Numbered from the stretch's first letter, positions 17,460 to 26,938 are shown. The stretch: 64,000 bases of DNA from Streptomyces bottropensis ATCC 25435 (GCF_000383595.1 NZ_KB911581.1:8453519-8517518), one strand, 5' to 3'. Numbers and translations are program-made. Notes: generated by a model from the letters alone, not told the origin.

Positions 17460-18038
17460 GTGAACCACGCCCAGCTCACCGCCCTCGGCCGTGCCCTGCG
17501 TCTCCTCGGGGAGCACGGCGAGACGCTGAGCGCCGAGACGCCGGACGCCCGGCTGCACGAGGTGAAGGCGGACATCAGGCGTGCTCTGGAGCTGCTGGAC
17601 GACACGGTCGCGGCGGCCAAGCCGACCACCCGCTGCGCCGAGCATCCGAACGGCCCGGTCGACGAGGAGGCCCCGGACCGCTGTCTCCTCTGCGAGACCC
17701 GCCGCCGCGCCGCCCGCCGCACCCAGCTGAACGACAGCTACGGCCCTCCCCGCCCCACCGGCCCCGCCGCCCAGGCCCCCTCGCGCTACGGCATACGGGA
17801 CGACCGCCCCCAGCCCCAGCAGCGCTGGCTCCCCGAGGCGTGGAACGGCCAGGTCTGGCAGCTCTGCGGCACCCCCCGCCGCGACCGCCGCGAGGCCGAG
17901 CTGTTTCTCGCCGCCCAGCGCCGGGGCCCCCGTCCCGCCATCGCGTACCGCCTGGTCCAGGAGTTCACGGACTACGACGTGACGCGTATCTGGGGCGAGC
18001 CGGTCCGGATGGACATCGAGCCGATGGGGAACGTCTGA
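17460..18038 (+). CDS. Hypothetical protein (192 aa)
   Basis: Starts at a GTG at 17460 with AGGGAAGG nine bases upstream; an ATG at 17391 is in frame. The N-terminal 50 residues form a helix (LTALGRALRLLGEHGETLSA, EVKADIRRALELLDDTV). A CAEHP..CLLCETRRR pair of cysteine sites around residues 60-82 may bind zinc. The C-terminus is Pro/Arg-rich. No known family. It is divergent from the coiled-coil membrane protein. Confidence 0.7.
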   Translation: MNHAQLTALGRALRLLGEHGETLSAETPDARLHEVKADIRRALELLDDTVAAAKPTTRCAEHPNGPVDEEAPDRCLLCETRRRAARRTQLNDSYGPPRPTGPAAQAPSRYGIRDDRPQPQQRWLPEAWNGQVWQLCGTPRRDRREAELFLAAQRRGPRPAIAYRLVQEFTDYDVTRIWGEPVRMDIEPMGNV

Positions 18039-18255
18039 GCGGGTCCCCCGCAGGCCGCCGCACCACCTGACGCCCCCCGGCAGCTGCTGACGCCCCGCTG
18101 AACACCCGGCTGACCCCCGGCTGACGCCCGACATCCGCTGATCGGACCAACCCGCGCTCCGACACCGGGCCGCCTCCCCCCAGGTCTGGCAGAGTCGACG
18201 GCGGTTCAGGGCCCGTGGTCGACGGCGCCCGACCTCGGTGACCTGGGGAGACGCC

Positions 18256-18285
18256 ATGAGCGAAGCGGCAGACGGCCCTCGATGA
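18256..18285 (+). CDS. Nine-codon upstream ORF, translationally coupled
   Basis: ATG at 18256 with GGGGAG five bases upstream encodes MSEAADGPR, and its stop overlaps the next start as ATGA (18282-18285). This arrangement suggests that translation of the membrane protein is delivered through the short ORF. The peptide has no recognisable attenuator run. Confidence 0.5.
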   Translation: MSEAADGPR

Positions 18286-19148
18286 CACGGCCCGGACAGC
18301 ACGCCGAGGGCGCCGGGCCGTTCACGACACGGCTCACCTGGCAGCCGCCCGGCGGCGGTACCGCGGTCTGGGAATCGCGGCTCGCCCGGCGCCGCGGACT
18401 CATCACCGTCCACCCGACCGGAGCGGCCACCGCCCATCACGCCAGCGCCGACGACGCCACCGTCGCCCGGCTGCGCAGGCTCAACGCGATCGCCGCCACC
18501 GTCTTCGTCCTCGGCGGAGCGCTCTTCGCCGCGGGTGCCGCCGTCGCCCAGTTCGGCTCGGGCGACGCCACCACCTCCGCGTCGGTCTACTTCGCCGGCG
18601 GCCTGTGCTTCAACATCGGCGGCTATGTGTCCCTGCTCCAGGTGATCAACGCGCCTCGCCATGTGCCGGGGGGCGAAGGCGTCCTGGTCAGTCGGCGCTG
18701 GCGATGGTGGAGCTACGAGCCGGGGCGGGCCGACTGGCTGAGCACGTTCGTCCTGTTCGCCGGCACCCTGGTCTTCGCCGTCAACCTGCTCGACTCCTTC
18801 CTGCAGGGTCTGACCGCGCAACAGGTCAACCGTCTGATCTGGGCGCCCGACATGATCGGCTGCGTGCTCTTCCTGATCTCCGGGCACCTCGCCCTCGTGG
18901 AGATCTGCCACGGCCGGCCGCGCCTGCTGCCGCGCGACCTCGGCTGGTGGATCGTCGCCGTGAACCAGCTCGGCTCCGTCCTCTTCATGGTCTCGGCGTT
19001 CGCCGCCTACACCCGCCCGGCCACCGGAAGCCTGATCAACGCCGACATCGCCAACTGGGGCACCCTCACCGGCGCCCTCTGCTTCTGCGTCGGCGGCATC
19101 CTCCAGCACGTCGAACGGCCCCGGCCCGCTCACCGTGGTCAGCCCTGA
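18282..19148 (+). CDS. YrhK-like integral membrane protein
   Basis: A 288-residue membrane protein with about six hydrophobic segments (such as IAATVFVLGGALFAAGAAVA, FVLFAGTLVFAVNLLDSF, MIGCVLFLISGHLALVEI and LGSVLFMVSAFAAYTRPATG). Paired features FAGGLCFNIGGYVSLLQ and LTGALCFCVGGILQHVE resemble the YrhK repeat, so this looks like a duplicated YrhK-type fold. Function unknown. Its start has no binding site of its own and depends on the upstream nine-codon ORF. Its stop overlaps the convergent gene by ten bases. Confidence 0.82.
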   Translation: MTRPGQHAEGAGPFTTRLTWQPPGGGTAVWESRLARRRGLITVHPTGAATAHHASADDATVARLRRLNAIAATVFVLGGALFAAGAAVAQFGSGDATTSASVYFAGGLCFNIGGYVSLLQVINAPRHVPGGEGVLVSRRWRWWSYEPGRADWLSTFVLFAGTLVFAVNLLDSFLQGLTAQQVNRLIWAPDMIGCVLFLISGHLALVEICHGRPRLLPRDLGWWIVAVNQLGSVLFMVSAFAAYTRPATGSLINADIANWGTLTGALCFCVGGILQHVERPRPAHRGQP

Positions 19149-20020
19149 GAAGCCGGCACCGTCGTCACGGAGGACACCCTCAGGCGCACGGGCAGGGCGC
19201 CCGTGTCCAGGTTGGCCGCCAGCTCCTCGGCCTCCTGCGGGGTGAAGTCGCCGGAGATCTCGGCCGTGCCACCGGTGATCGCGGTACTCACGGAGGGAGC
19301 GGAGACGACCGTGCCGTCGAGGACGATGGCGAACTGGTTCTGCGGCGGGGTCTGCTGGGCCAGCCGGCCCGTCACGTCGGCGAACTTCTTCGCGCCCGCC
19401 GAGGTGAACTCCAGCGTCACGAACCAGCCGCCGCCACGCGCCGCGTCGACGTCCGCCGCCGCGTCGGACACATCCGTGCCGGGCACGGCGACCGGGCCGA
19501 GTTCGTACGTGGACAGGGCGCCCTGCTGCTCCCCGCACGCCCTCAGGGGCTGCGACGGGGACGCGTCCGCCTGCGCCCCGCACGTGCCCTCGTCCTGCGT
19601 CGGAAGCTGGCTGAGCACCGGCCGGAACGCCAGCTCGGCCGGCGCGCCCAGCGCCTTCAACGACTCCTCGCTCTCGGCCGGGCCGGCCACCGTGATCTGC
19701 CGCTTCTCCTCGACCGTCACCTCGACATCCGTCAGCTCGGCCGCCTTCACCCGGTCCCGCATCAGCCCGGCGGCCCGTTCCAGGGTGTCCGGGCCGACCG
19801 GCTCGGCGGACGTGAACGTCACGTACGCCCGGCCCCCGCCTCCGCCCCCGCCCCCGGAATTCGAGGCGGAGGCGGAGGGGGAGGCCGGGGCCGTGCTGCG
19901 CGGCCTGTCCGACCCCGCCTTCGCGTCGCCGCCGGACCCGCCGCCCGTATCACCGCCCGGCCCACCGCACCCGCACACCAGCCCGACCAGACACGCCACC
20001 AGCCCGAGCGTCCCGCGCAT
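19139..20020 (-). CDS. SecD-like (SecDF P1 head) orphan lipoprotein
   Basis: About 293 residues with a lipoprotein signal (MRGTLGLVACLVGLVCGCGG). A Ser/Gly-rich linker follows to about residue 65. The rest matches the periplasmic P1 region of SecD: LERAAGLMRDRVKAAELTDV, then WFVTLEFTSAGAKKFADVT near 200 and FAIVLDGTVVSAPSV and ISGDFTPQEAEELAANL near 245-280. The membrane part of SecD is absent, so it cannot be a translocase; a role in export or folding outside the cell is inferred. ATG 20044 is also in frame. Confidence 0.85.
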   Translation of the reverse strand: MRGTLGLVACLVGLVCGCGGPGGDTGGGSGGDAKAGSDRPRSTAPASPSASASNSGGGGGGGGRAYVTFTSAEPVGPDTLERAAGLMRDRVKAAELTDVEVTVEEKRQITVAGPAESEESLKALGAPAELAFRPVLSQLPTQDEGTCGAQADASPSQPLRACGEQQGALSTYELGPVAVPGTDVSDAAADVDAARGGGWFVTLEFTSAGAKKFADVTGRLAQQTPPQNQFAIVLDGTVVSAPSVSTAITGGTAEISGDFTPQEAEELAANLDTGALPVRLRVSSVTTVPASQG

Positions 20021-20109
20021 CGCCGTCCCCCGCCCTCGATCCATGACCGTCCAGCCTGGCACGGTCACCCCGCAAAGGGGACAGCTTCCCTCCAAGTGTC
20101 ACCAAGCGC

Positions 20110-20322
20110 TCAACACGGCAGCCTTCCCTCCTCGTTGACCCGCCGCACCCGGGCCCGCAGCACCTCCCCCGGGGCCGCCTCGCGGAGCGCGCCCGGCGGG
20201 CAGTCCCACTCCCGTCCACCCCCGACCGGCCGCAACTGCACGTAACCGCCCTCCCGGCCCATCACCTCGCCGATCCGGCCGTCCCGCGCGTCGATGGCGT
20301 ACGACCGCGCCGACGCCGTCAC
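20110..20322 (-). CDS. Small conserved hypothetical protein (70 aa)
   Basis: Begins at the ATG at 20322, overlapping the preceding gene by four bases (ATGA). The sequence SYAIDARDGRIGEVMGREGG and YVQLRPVGGGREWDCPPGAL suggests a small beta-barrel. It forms an operon with the 76-residue gene upstream and is divergent from the second HTH/DUF397 pair. No family is recognised. Confidence 0.7.
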   Translation of the reverse strand: MTASARSYAIDARDGRIGEVMGREGGYVQLRPVGGGREWDCPPGALREAAPGEVLRARVRRVNEEGRLPC

Positions 20323-20549
20323 GTCTCGGCCGCCTCACGCAGGACGGCGGCCAGGTCGGCGGCGACCTGGAGGTTGCAGCAGCCCAACTCGACGAGCGGG
20401 TACGGCAGTTCGCTGGCTCCGGTGATCGGATCGACCCGCAGCGACGGCAGGACGATCCCGACGCCGCGCAGCGCCCGGTCGAGCTGCTCCACGGCCTCCT
20501 CGGTCGTCCGCACCGGGTTGCGCCTCTTCGCTGCCGCTCTGTTCTCCAC
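20319..20549 (-). CDS. Small hypothetical protein (76 aa), coupled to next gene
   Basis: The GTG at 20549 has GGAGG eight bases upstream; GTG 20555 is in frame but too close to that site. The protein has TTEEAVEQLDRALRGVGIVL followed by DPITGASELPYPLVELGCCN. It overlaps the 70-residue gene by four bases. The helical AAL-type start and conserved GCCN motif give no functional clue. Confidence 0.65.
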   Translation of the reverse strand: MENRAAAKRRNPVRTTEEAVEQLDRALRGVGIVLPSLRVDPITGASELPYPLVELGCCNLQVAADLAAVLREAAET

Positions 20550-20664
20550 GCCCACGCCCTCCACACTGGGTTGCCGATTCACCACACAGCGTGTCCGAAG
20601 GGGCTTTAGCCTGGCCAGATACGACGCCCCAACAGGGGTTCTGCTGGACAGGGGAGCTGTGGCC

Positions 20665-21504
20665 ATGCCAGGACCGAAGGATCTGGACCCGTCGTCGTCA
20701 CCCCGGGCGCTGCTGGGGGCGGAGTTGCGGCACGCCCGGGAGAGGGCGGGGCTCAGCCAGGAGGACCTGGGCCAGCGGTTGTTCGTGAGCGGGTCGTTCG
20801 TGGGGCAACTGGAGTCGGCGGTACGGCGGTTGCAGCCGGAGATCGCACGGCTGATCGATGTGGCACTGGAGACGGGGGATTTTTTCCTGCGGAATTGCCA
20901 GGCCACCGCCAAGTCCAAGTATCCGGAGCACTTCGCGCAGGCAGCCGAGGCCGAGGCAGTCGCTTCGAGGATCAGGGAGTACGCGCCCATGCTCATCCCG
21001 GGGCTGCTCCAGAACGGCGCCTACGCTCGGGCCGTCTGCATCGCGCATCAGCCGACCGCCCCTGACGGGGCGATCGACAAGCTCGTCTCGGCACGGCTGG
21101 AACGAGCCGGGCTCCTCGACGATCCAACAAAGCCTCTGCTGAGGGTCGTACTGGACGAGGCGGCGTTGCGTCGCGTGACGGGCAGCCCTGCCGTCATGGT
21201 CGAGGCCCTTCGCCACGTCGCCGCCCTCGTCCACCGGCGTCGGATCATCGCGCAGGTGCTGCCGTTCAGGGCGGGGGCACACACACTGATGGGCGGGGCG
21301 ATCAAGCTGATGGGCTTCGACGACGCTCCGCCCCTCGTCTACTTCGAGGGCCCCGGAACCGGCAGGCTGGAAGACGACCCGGCCACCGTCACTCGCTACG
21401 AACTGGCCTACGATTTACTGGGAGCCACCGCGCTCTCGCCCCACGAATCTCTGGCCTTGATCGAATCGGTGGCGGAGGATTACGCCCATGAAGATCAGCC
21501 CTGA
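20665..21504 (+). CDS. HTH (XRE) regulator with DUF5753 domain, second copy
   Basis: A 279-residue paralogue of the regulator at 9.1 kb. ATG 20665 follows GGGGAG by eight bases. The HTH spans about 18-70 (LRHARERAGLSQEDLGQRLF, VSGSFVGQLESAVRRLQPE) and DUF5753 about 95-270 (MLIPGLLQNGAYARAV, IIAQVLPFRAGAHTLM, YDLLGATALSPHESLALIES). Codon 21415-21417 in that last stretch is TTA, a possible bldA checkpoint. Its end overlaps the DUF397 gene by 17 bases. Confidence 0.9.
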   Translation: MPGPKDLDPSSSPRALLGAELRHARERAGLSQEDLGQRLFVSGSFVGQLESAVRRLQPEIARLIDVALETGDFFLRNCQATAKSKYPEHFAQAAEAEAVASRIREYAPMLIPGLLQNGAYARAVCIAHQPTAPDGAIDKLVSARLERAGLLDDPTKPLLRVVLDEAALRRVTGSPAVMVEALRHVAALVHRRRIIAQVLPFRAGAHTLMGGAIKLMGFDDAPPLVYFEGPGTGRLEDDPATVTRYELAYDLLGATALSPHESLALIESVAEDYAHEDQP

Positions 21505-21748
21505 GTACGGCCTCCACTCGGTGACCTGGCGCAAGTCCACGTACAGCGACGGCAGCGGCGGCAACTGCCTAGAAGTGGCCCACTGGTACAAGTCCAGCTA
21601 CAGCGAGGGCAGCGGCGGCAACTGCCTAGAGGTCGCCGAAGGCCACCCCACCCACATCCCCGTGCGGGACTCCAAGACCCCCCTCGGCCCGGCACTCGTG
21701 TTCCGGGCCGAGGCGTGGTCCGCGTTCGTCGAAGACCTCAAGCAGTAG
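21488..21748 (+). CDS. DUF397 protein with internal duplication
   Basis: An 86-residue DUF397 protein. The domain's first half appears twice in tandem: WRKSTYSDGSGGNCLEVA and then WYKSSYSEGSGGNCLEVA, followed by the single VPVRDSKTP and VFRAEAWSAFVEDL second half. Normal members are about 60-70 residues. It overlaps and pairs with the preceding HTH/DUF5753 gene. Confidence 0.88.
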   Translation: MKISPEYGLHSVTWRKSTYSDGSGGNCLEVAHWYKSSYSEGSGGNCLEVAEGHPTHIPVRDSKTPLGPALVFRAEAWSAFVEDLKQ

Positions 21749-21827
21749 CGGACAGGATCTGACCTAATCGACTCCTAACGTGGTCTCGACCGACGGAACC
21801 GAACCGGAACCCACGGAGGCCGAGACC

Positions 21828-22349
21828 ATGACCAACACCGCAACCGGCGAGCGCGCGGAACTGCTGGAAGCCCTCTCCAAGCAGCGCCATTTCATGCGGT
21901 TCACCACGCGCGACCTCACCGACGAGGAGGCAGGTCGTCGCACCACGACCAGTGAACTGTGCCTGGGCGGCCTGATCAAGCACGTCACGTCGGTGGAACG
22001 GAACTGGGCGGCCTTCATCGTGGACGGACCCTCGACGATGCCGGACTTCACCGCCATGACCGAGGCGGACTGGGCGAAGCGCGCCGACGAGTTCCGGATG
22101 CTGCCCGGCGAGACGCTGGCCGGTGCGCTGGCGGAGTACGCCGAGGTGGCCGACCGGACCGACGAACTGGTGGCCACACTGCCCGACCTGAACGCGTCCC
22201 ACCCGCTCCCGAAGGCCCCCTGGTTCGAAGAGGAGGCGAGCTGGTCGGCCCGCAGGGTGCTGCTGCACATCATCGCCGAGACCGCGCAGCACGCCGGTCA
22301 CGCGGACATCATCCGGGAGTCCCTGGACGGCGCGAAGAGCATGGGCTGA
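21828..22349 (+). CDS. DinB-family protein (DUF664)
   Basis: A 173-residue DinB-like four-helix protein. ATG 21828 has GGAGG eight bases upstream. Helix 1 EALSKQRHFMRFTTRDLTDE, the GGLIKHVTSVERNW histidine and the late RRVLLHIIAETAQHAGHADI histidine pair supply the usual metal triad. Family members are thiol-dependent transferases or metal-binding proteins; the substrate here is unknown. Confidence 0.88.
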   Translation: MTNTATGERAELLEALSKQRHFMRFTTRDLTDEEAGRRTTTSELCLGGLIKHVTSVERNWAAFIVDGPSTMPDFTAMTEADWAKRADEFRMLPGETLAGALAEYAEVADRTDELVATLPDLNASHPLPKAPWFEEEASWSARRVLLHIIAETAQHAGHADIIRESLDGAKSMG

Positions 22350-22512
22350 CGCCTCGACGGACCGGCCCCGAAGCTCAAGCCGTCAGCCGCGAGCCCTCTT
22401 TTTTCGGATGGGGAGGTGGGCCTCAACCCACCCTCCCACCCGGCAAGTTGACGTCACGCGTTCGACTTGCCACGCAGGGTGACGATGCTGATACGGTGCC
22501 CGCAGACGAAAC

Positions 22513-22548
22513 AGCCCCCGCCAGGTGTTACCAGCACCTGCGGGGGCT
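22513..22548 (+). promoter_or_regulatory. Conserved-looking hairpin in the 5' leader of the winged-helix gene
   Basis: A 14-bp stem with one bulged C joins AGCCCCCG-C-CAGGTG to CACCTGCGGGGGCT across a 7-base loop. It ends 33 bases before the ATG, is followed by TTGACC rather than a T-run, and lies downstream of a plausible promoter (TTGCCA then TGATAC, about 22468-22495). It could be a leader structure or attenuator. Confidence 0.5.
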
Positions 22549-22558
22549 TGACCTACGA

Positions 22559-22579
22559 GATCGAAGGAAAAGTTCGATC
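22559..22579 (+). promoter_or_regulatory. Small hairpin presenting the ribosome binding site in its loop
   Basis: Perfect 7-bp arms GATCGAA and TTCGATC enclose the 7-base loop GGAAAAG, which carries the Shine-Dalgarno GGA. The stem ends two bases before the ATG at 22582. Confidence 0.5.
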
Positions 22580-22581
22580 CC

Positions 22582-23544
22582 ATGGCTGTTGCCAACTTTA
22601 GTGCTGCCGCCCCGCCCGCGCACGCGATCCCGCCCGCCCCGCACCCCCACCCGATGGCGGCCCCGGGCTACGGCAAGCGCGCCGCCCCCGGCCAACTCCC
22701 CCGTTCGGCCCATGACTTCGCCGGACTCCCGCCCCGCGAAGCAGCGATCGCCGCGTTCATCGACCGCCTGCCCGACGGCGCCGACATCAGCGTGAAGACG
22801 CTGGCCAAGGAGCTGCCGTACGGCCAGTGCGCCCTGCGGACCGCCCTCAACAGGCTGCAGAACGCGGGCCACCTGCGCCGGGGTCGCGAACACCTGACCG
22901 CCGCGTCGGGCACCGCGCACTGGATCACCCGAACGTGGTTCTCGCGTACCGCGCGCGACGACCTCTGGTGGGCGAGGTTCACCCGGGGTGACGTACCCGA
23001 GGAGGAGCCGGAACGGGCCCGTCCCACCCGCTCCCGCGCCCACATCCTGCTCGCCGCCCTCGGCCGTACGGTTCCGGCCCTGTCCCTCTCGCAGGCCGAC
23101 TGCGTGGCCCTGGCCCCGCTGCTGGCACCGTGGTTCGAGCGCGGCGCCACCGAGGAGCACATCCACCGGGCCCTCACCGCCGGCCTCCCCGTCCCGGTCC
23201 ACAGCCCGGCGGCCCTCATCCGCACCCGCCTTCGCGACAAACTCCCACCGGAGCCGGAACCGGAGCCGGAGCCGGAGCCGCAGCCGCCATGGGAGCCGGA
23301 ACGGGCCCCGGAACCACACCCCTCCCGGCCGCCTCTCCGCATGCTGGAATGCGCCCACTGCCGCGCCCCGGGCCGCCCGGAAGCCCTCCCGGGCGGCGTC
23401 TGCGCCACATGCCGGGGCGAACGCCCTCCGCCCCTCCACCCCCAGGCACTCCTGACCTCATCAACCGTCCAGGCCCGCGCGGCGGAGATCCGCGCGGCGA
23501 TGGACCAGCGACGACAGGAGCGTCAGGAAGGGACCCCGGTATGA
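22582..23544 (+). CDS. Winged-helix (MarR-like) DNA-binding protein with zinc-ribbon-like tail
   Basis: A 320-residue protein. Residues about 55-110 form a winged helix (AAIAAFIDRLPDGADISVKT, LPYGQCALRTALNRLQNAGH, LRRGREHLTAASG). A helical region runs from about 150 to 215. A Pro-Glu repeat (PEPEPEPEPEPQPP, about 217-232) leads to two CxxC pairs (CAHCRAP and CATCRGE, about 253-285), which look like a zinc ribbon. Streptomyces genomes carry several such proteins of unknown role, and the name MarR-like rests on the fold only. The leader has two hairpins, noted separately. Confidence 0.78.
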   Translation: MAVANFSAAAPPAHAIPPAPHPHPMAAPGYGKRAAPGQLPRSAHDFAGLPPREAAIAAFIDRLPDGADISVKTLAKELPYGQCALRTALNRLQNAGHLRRGREHLTAASGTAHWITRTWFSRTARDDLWWARFTRGDVPEEEPERARPTRSRAHILLAALGRTVPALSLSQADCVALAPLLAPWFERGATEEHIHRALTAGLPVPVHSPAALIRTRLRDKLPPEPEPEPEPEPQPPWEPERAPEPHPSRPPLRMLECAHCRAPGRPEALPGGVCATCRGERPPPLHPQALLTSSTVQARAAEIRAAMDQRRQERQEGTPV

Positions 23545-23584
23545 GCGCCTCTCTGACTACGCCTGCCGAAGGCCCCGGCGCGCC

Positions 23585-24706
23585 TCAGCTGAGCGACGTC
23601 AGCGCCGACGGCTGGAACGCCTTCAGTTCGTCGAAGCGGCCGTCGAGGACCTTCGCGGCCCACTCCGGGTCCTGGAGCAGCGCCCGGCCCACGGCGACGA
23701 GATCGAACTCGTCGGCCTCCAGGCTGTTCAGCAGGTCGTCGATACCCTTCGACGGCGCACTCTCGCCGGCGAACGCGGTGAGGAACTCGCCGTCCAGGCC
23801 GACCGAGCCGACCGTGATGGTGGGCTTGCCGGTGAGCTTCTTCGTCCAGCCCGCGAGGTTCAGCTCGGAACCGTCGAACTCCGCCTGCCAGTAACGGCGC
23901 GTGGACGCGTGGAAGGCGTCGACGCCGGCCGCGACGAGCGGGTTCAGCAGCGCCTCCAGCTCCTCGGGCGTCTGGGCGAGGCGGGCGTCGTACCCGTCCT
24001 GCTTCCACTGCGAGTAGCGGAAGATGACGGGGAAGTCGGCGGACACGGAGTCCCGCACGGCCGCCACGACCGCCGCCGCGAACTTCGTCCGGGCGACGAG
24101 GTCACCGCCGTAGGCGTCCGTACGACGGTTGGTGCGCTCCCAGAGGAACTGGTCGATCAGGTAGCCGTGGGCGCCGTGCAGCTCGACGCCGTCCATGCCG
24201 ATGCGCTCGGCCTCGGCTGCGGACCTGGCGAAGGCCTCGATGACCTCGTCGATGTCGGCCTGCGTCATGGCCCGGCCGCCCTCGGCCTCGGTGCCGTCGA
24301 CCCGCAGACCGGACGGGCCGAGGACCGGCGCCTCGGGGAAGAGCTGTCCCTGCTGCCGGACGGCCCCGATGTGCCACAGCTGCGGGACGATCGTGCCGCC
24401 CCCGGCATGCACCGCCTCCGCGACCTTCGCCCACCCCGCGAGCTGCTCCTCACCGGCGAACCTCGGCACGTTGTCCACGTCCCCGGCCGTCTCGTGCCCG
24501 ACGTAGGTCCCCTCGGTCACGATCAGCCCGACCCCCGCGGTCGCCCGCCGCCCGTAGTACGCGGCCACGTCCGCCCCCGGCACACCACCGGGCGAGAACG
24601 TCCGCGTCATGGGCGCCATGACGATCCGGTTCGGGACGGTCAGGCCGTTGATCGTGACGGGCCGGGACAGGACCTCGGCGGCACGGGAGGTGGAGGCGGT
24701 GGTCAC
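23585..24706 (-). CDS. NADH:flavin oxidoreductase, Old Yellow Enzyme family
   Basis: A 373-residue FMN TIM-barrel enzyme. The GTG at 24706 has GAGGAG seven bases upstream. Family landmarks are NRIVMAPMTRTFSPGGVPG near 24-42, IVPQLWHIGA near 105, the DGVELHGAHGYLIDQFLW substrate His/Tyr loop near 173-190, RRTDAYGG near 195 and VGRALLQDPEW near 345. It would reduce alpha,beta-unsaturated carbonyls with NAD(P)H. A palindromic site upstream suggests control by a dimeric repressor, which is not encoded next to it. Confidence 0.92.
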   Translation of the reverse strand: MTTASTSRAAEVLSRPVTINGLTVPNRIVMAPMTRTFSPGGVPGADVAAYYGRRATAGVGLIVTEGTYVGHETAGDVDNVPRFAGEEQLAGWAKVAEAVHAGGGTIVPQLWHIGAVRQQGQLFPEAPVLGPSGLRVDGTEAEGGRAMTQADIDEVIEAFARSAAEAERIGMDGVELHGAHGYLIDQFLWERTNRRTDAYGGDLVARTKFAAAVVAAVRDSVSADFPVIFRYSQWKQDGYDARLAQTPEELEALLNPLVAAGVDAFHASTRRYWQAEFDGSELNLAGWTKKLTGKPTITVGSVGLDGEFLTAFAGESAPSKGIDDLLNSLEADEFDLVAVGRALLQDPEWAAKVLDGRFDELKAFQPSALTSLS

Positions 24707-24784
24707 GTGGGGACTCCTCGGGACGTTCGGACGACATGGGTGGCGCGGGTGGCGCGGGTGATTCGAAGGTGGCATGGACACTGC

Positions 24785-24806
24785 ACTACATGCGCATGCA
24801 TATAGT
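24785..24806. promoter_or_regulatory. Palindromic operator upstream of the Old Yellow Enzyme gene
   Basis: ACTACATGC and GCATATAGT are 9-base arms with one mismatch around GCAT, 79-100 bases upstream of the start. The AT-rich, 22-base dyad is typical of MarR, HxlR or TetR operators. It stands out in an otherwise GC-rich spacer. Confidence 0.4.
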
Positions 24807-24880
24807 CACTCCGCACAACCGCCCCGCCCGCCACCGCATTCCGTCGCCGCACCCCCGTCCGATGTGACCCCGGACACGCC

Positions 24881-24920
24881 CGAGGGCGGCACCCCCCGTT
24901 TCCAGGGAGTGCCGCCCTCG
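24881..24920 (-). terminator. groEL terminator hairpin
   Basis: Perfect 12-bp arms CGAGGGCGGCAC and GTGCCGCCCTCG lie 31 bases beyond the groEL stop codon. Confidence 0.75.
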
Positions 24921-24951
24921 GTACCGCAGGACGGTGATCGACCGGGGTCGA

Positions 24952-26580
<1,629 letters not shown>

Positions 26581-26724
26581 GTGAAGTGGTCCTCCCGGAC
26601 AGGGGGTGGATTGCTCCGGACCGCGCTGGCGCCCGCGACGGACGGCCTGCCTGCCTCGTGGTTCCTTGCCCCACCCGGCTTGCGGGCCTCGCCGACCCGG
26701 TCCTCGTTGTCACTCTCACCTTCA

Positions 26725-26769
26725 GAGTGCTAACGCCAATGATTAGCACTCGGCATGCCCGAGTGCAAG
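26725..26769 (-). promoter_or_regulatory. CIRCE operator with a third half-site
   Basis: TTAGCACTC at 26743-26751, nine spacer bases, then GAGTGCAAG at 26761-26769 makes the HrcA CIRCE element with two mismatches. A further GAGTGCTAA at 26725-26733, also nine bases away, gives three half-sites in alternating orientation. The element lies about 150-190 bases before the groEL start. Confidence 0.88.
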
Positions 26770-26938
26770 GTGCGCCCTCGAAGCGGGCCCGTCGAGGGGT
26801 GGTGGTCGGGTCACGGGCGGGCGCGGGCGTCTCTCGGTGATCCGCAGGTGAGCGCGCCCTCGCGCCCCCGTGCACGACCCCCCGACGCGCGCCCCTCGGC
26901 GCGGCCCCGCCCGGACTCGTCGGCGCCCGCGCACACAA

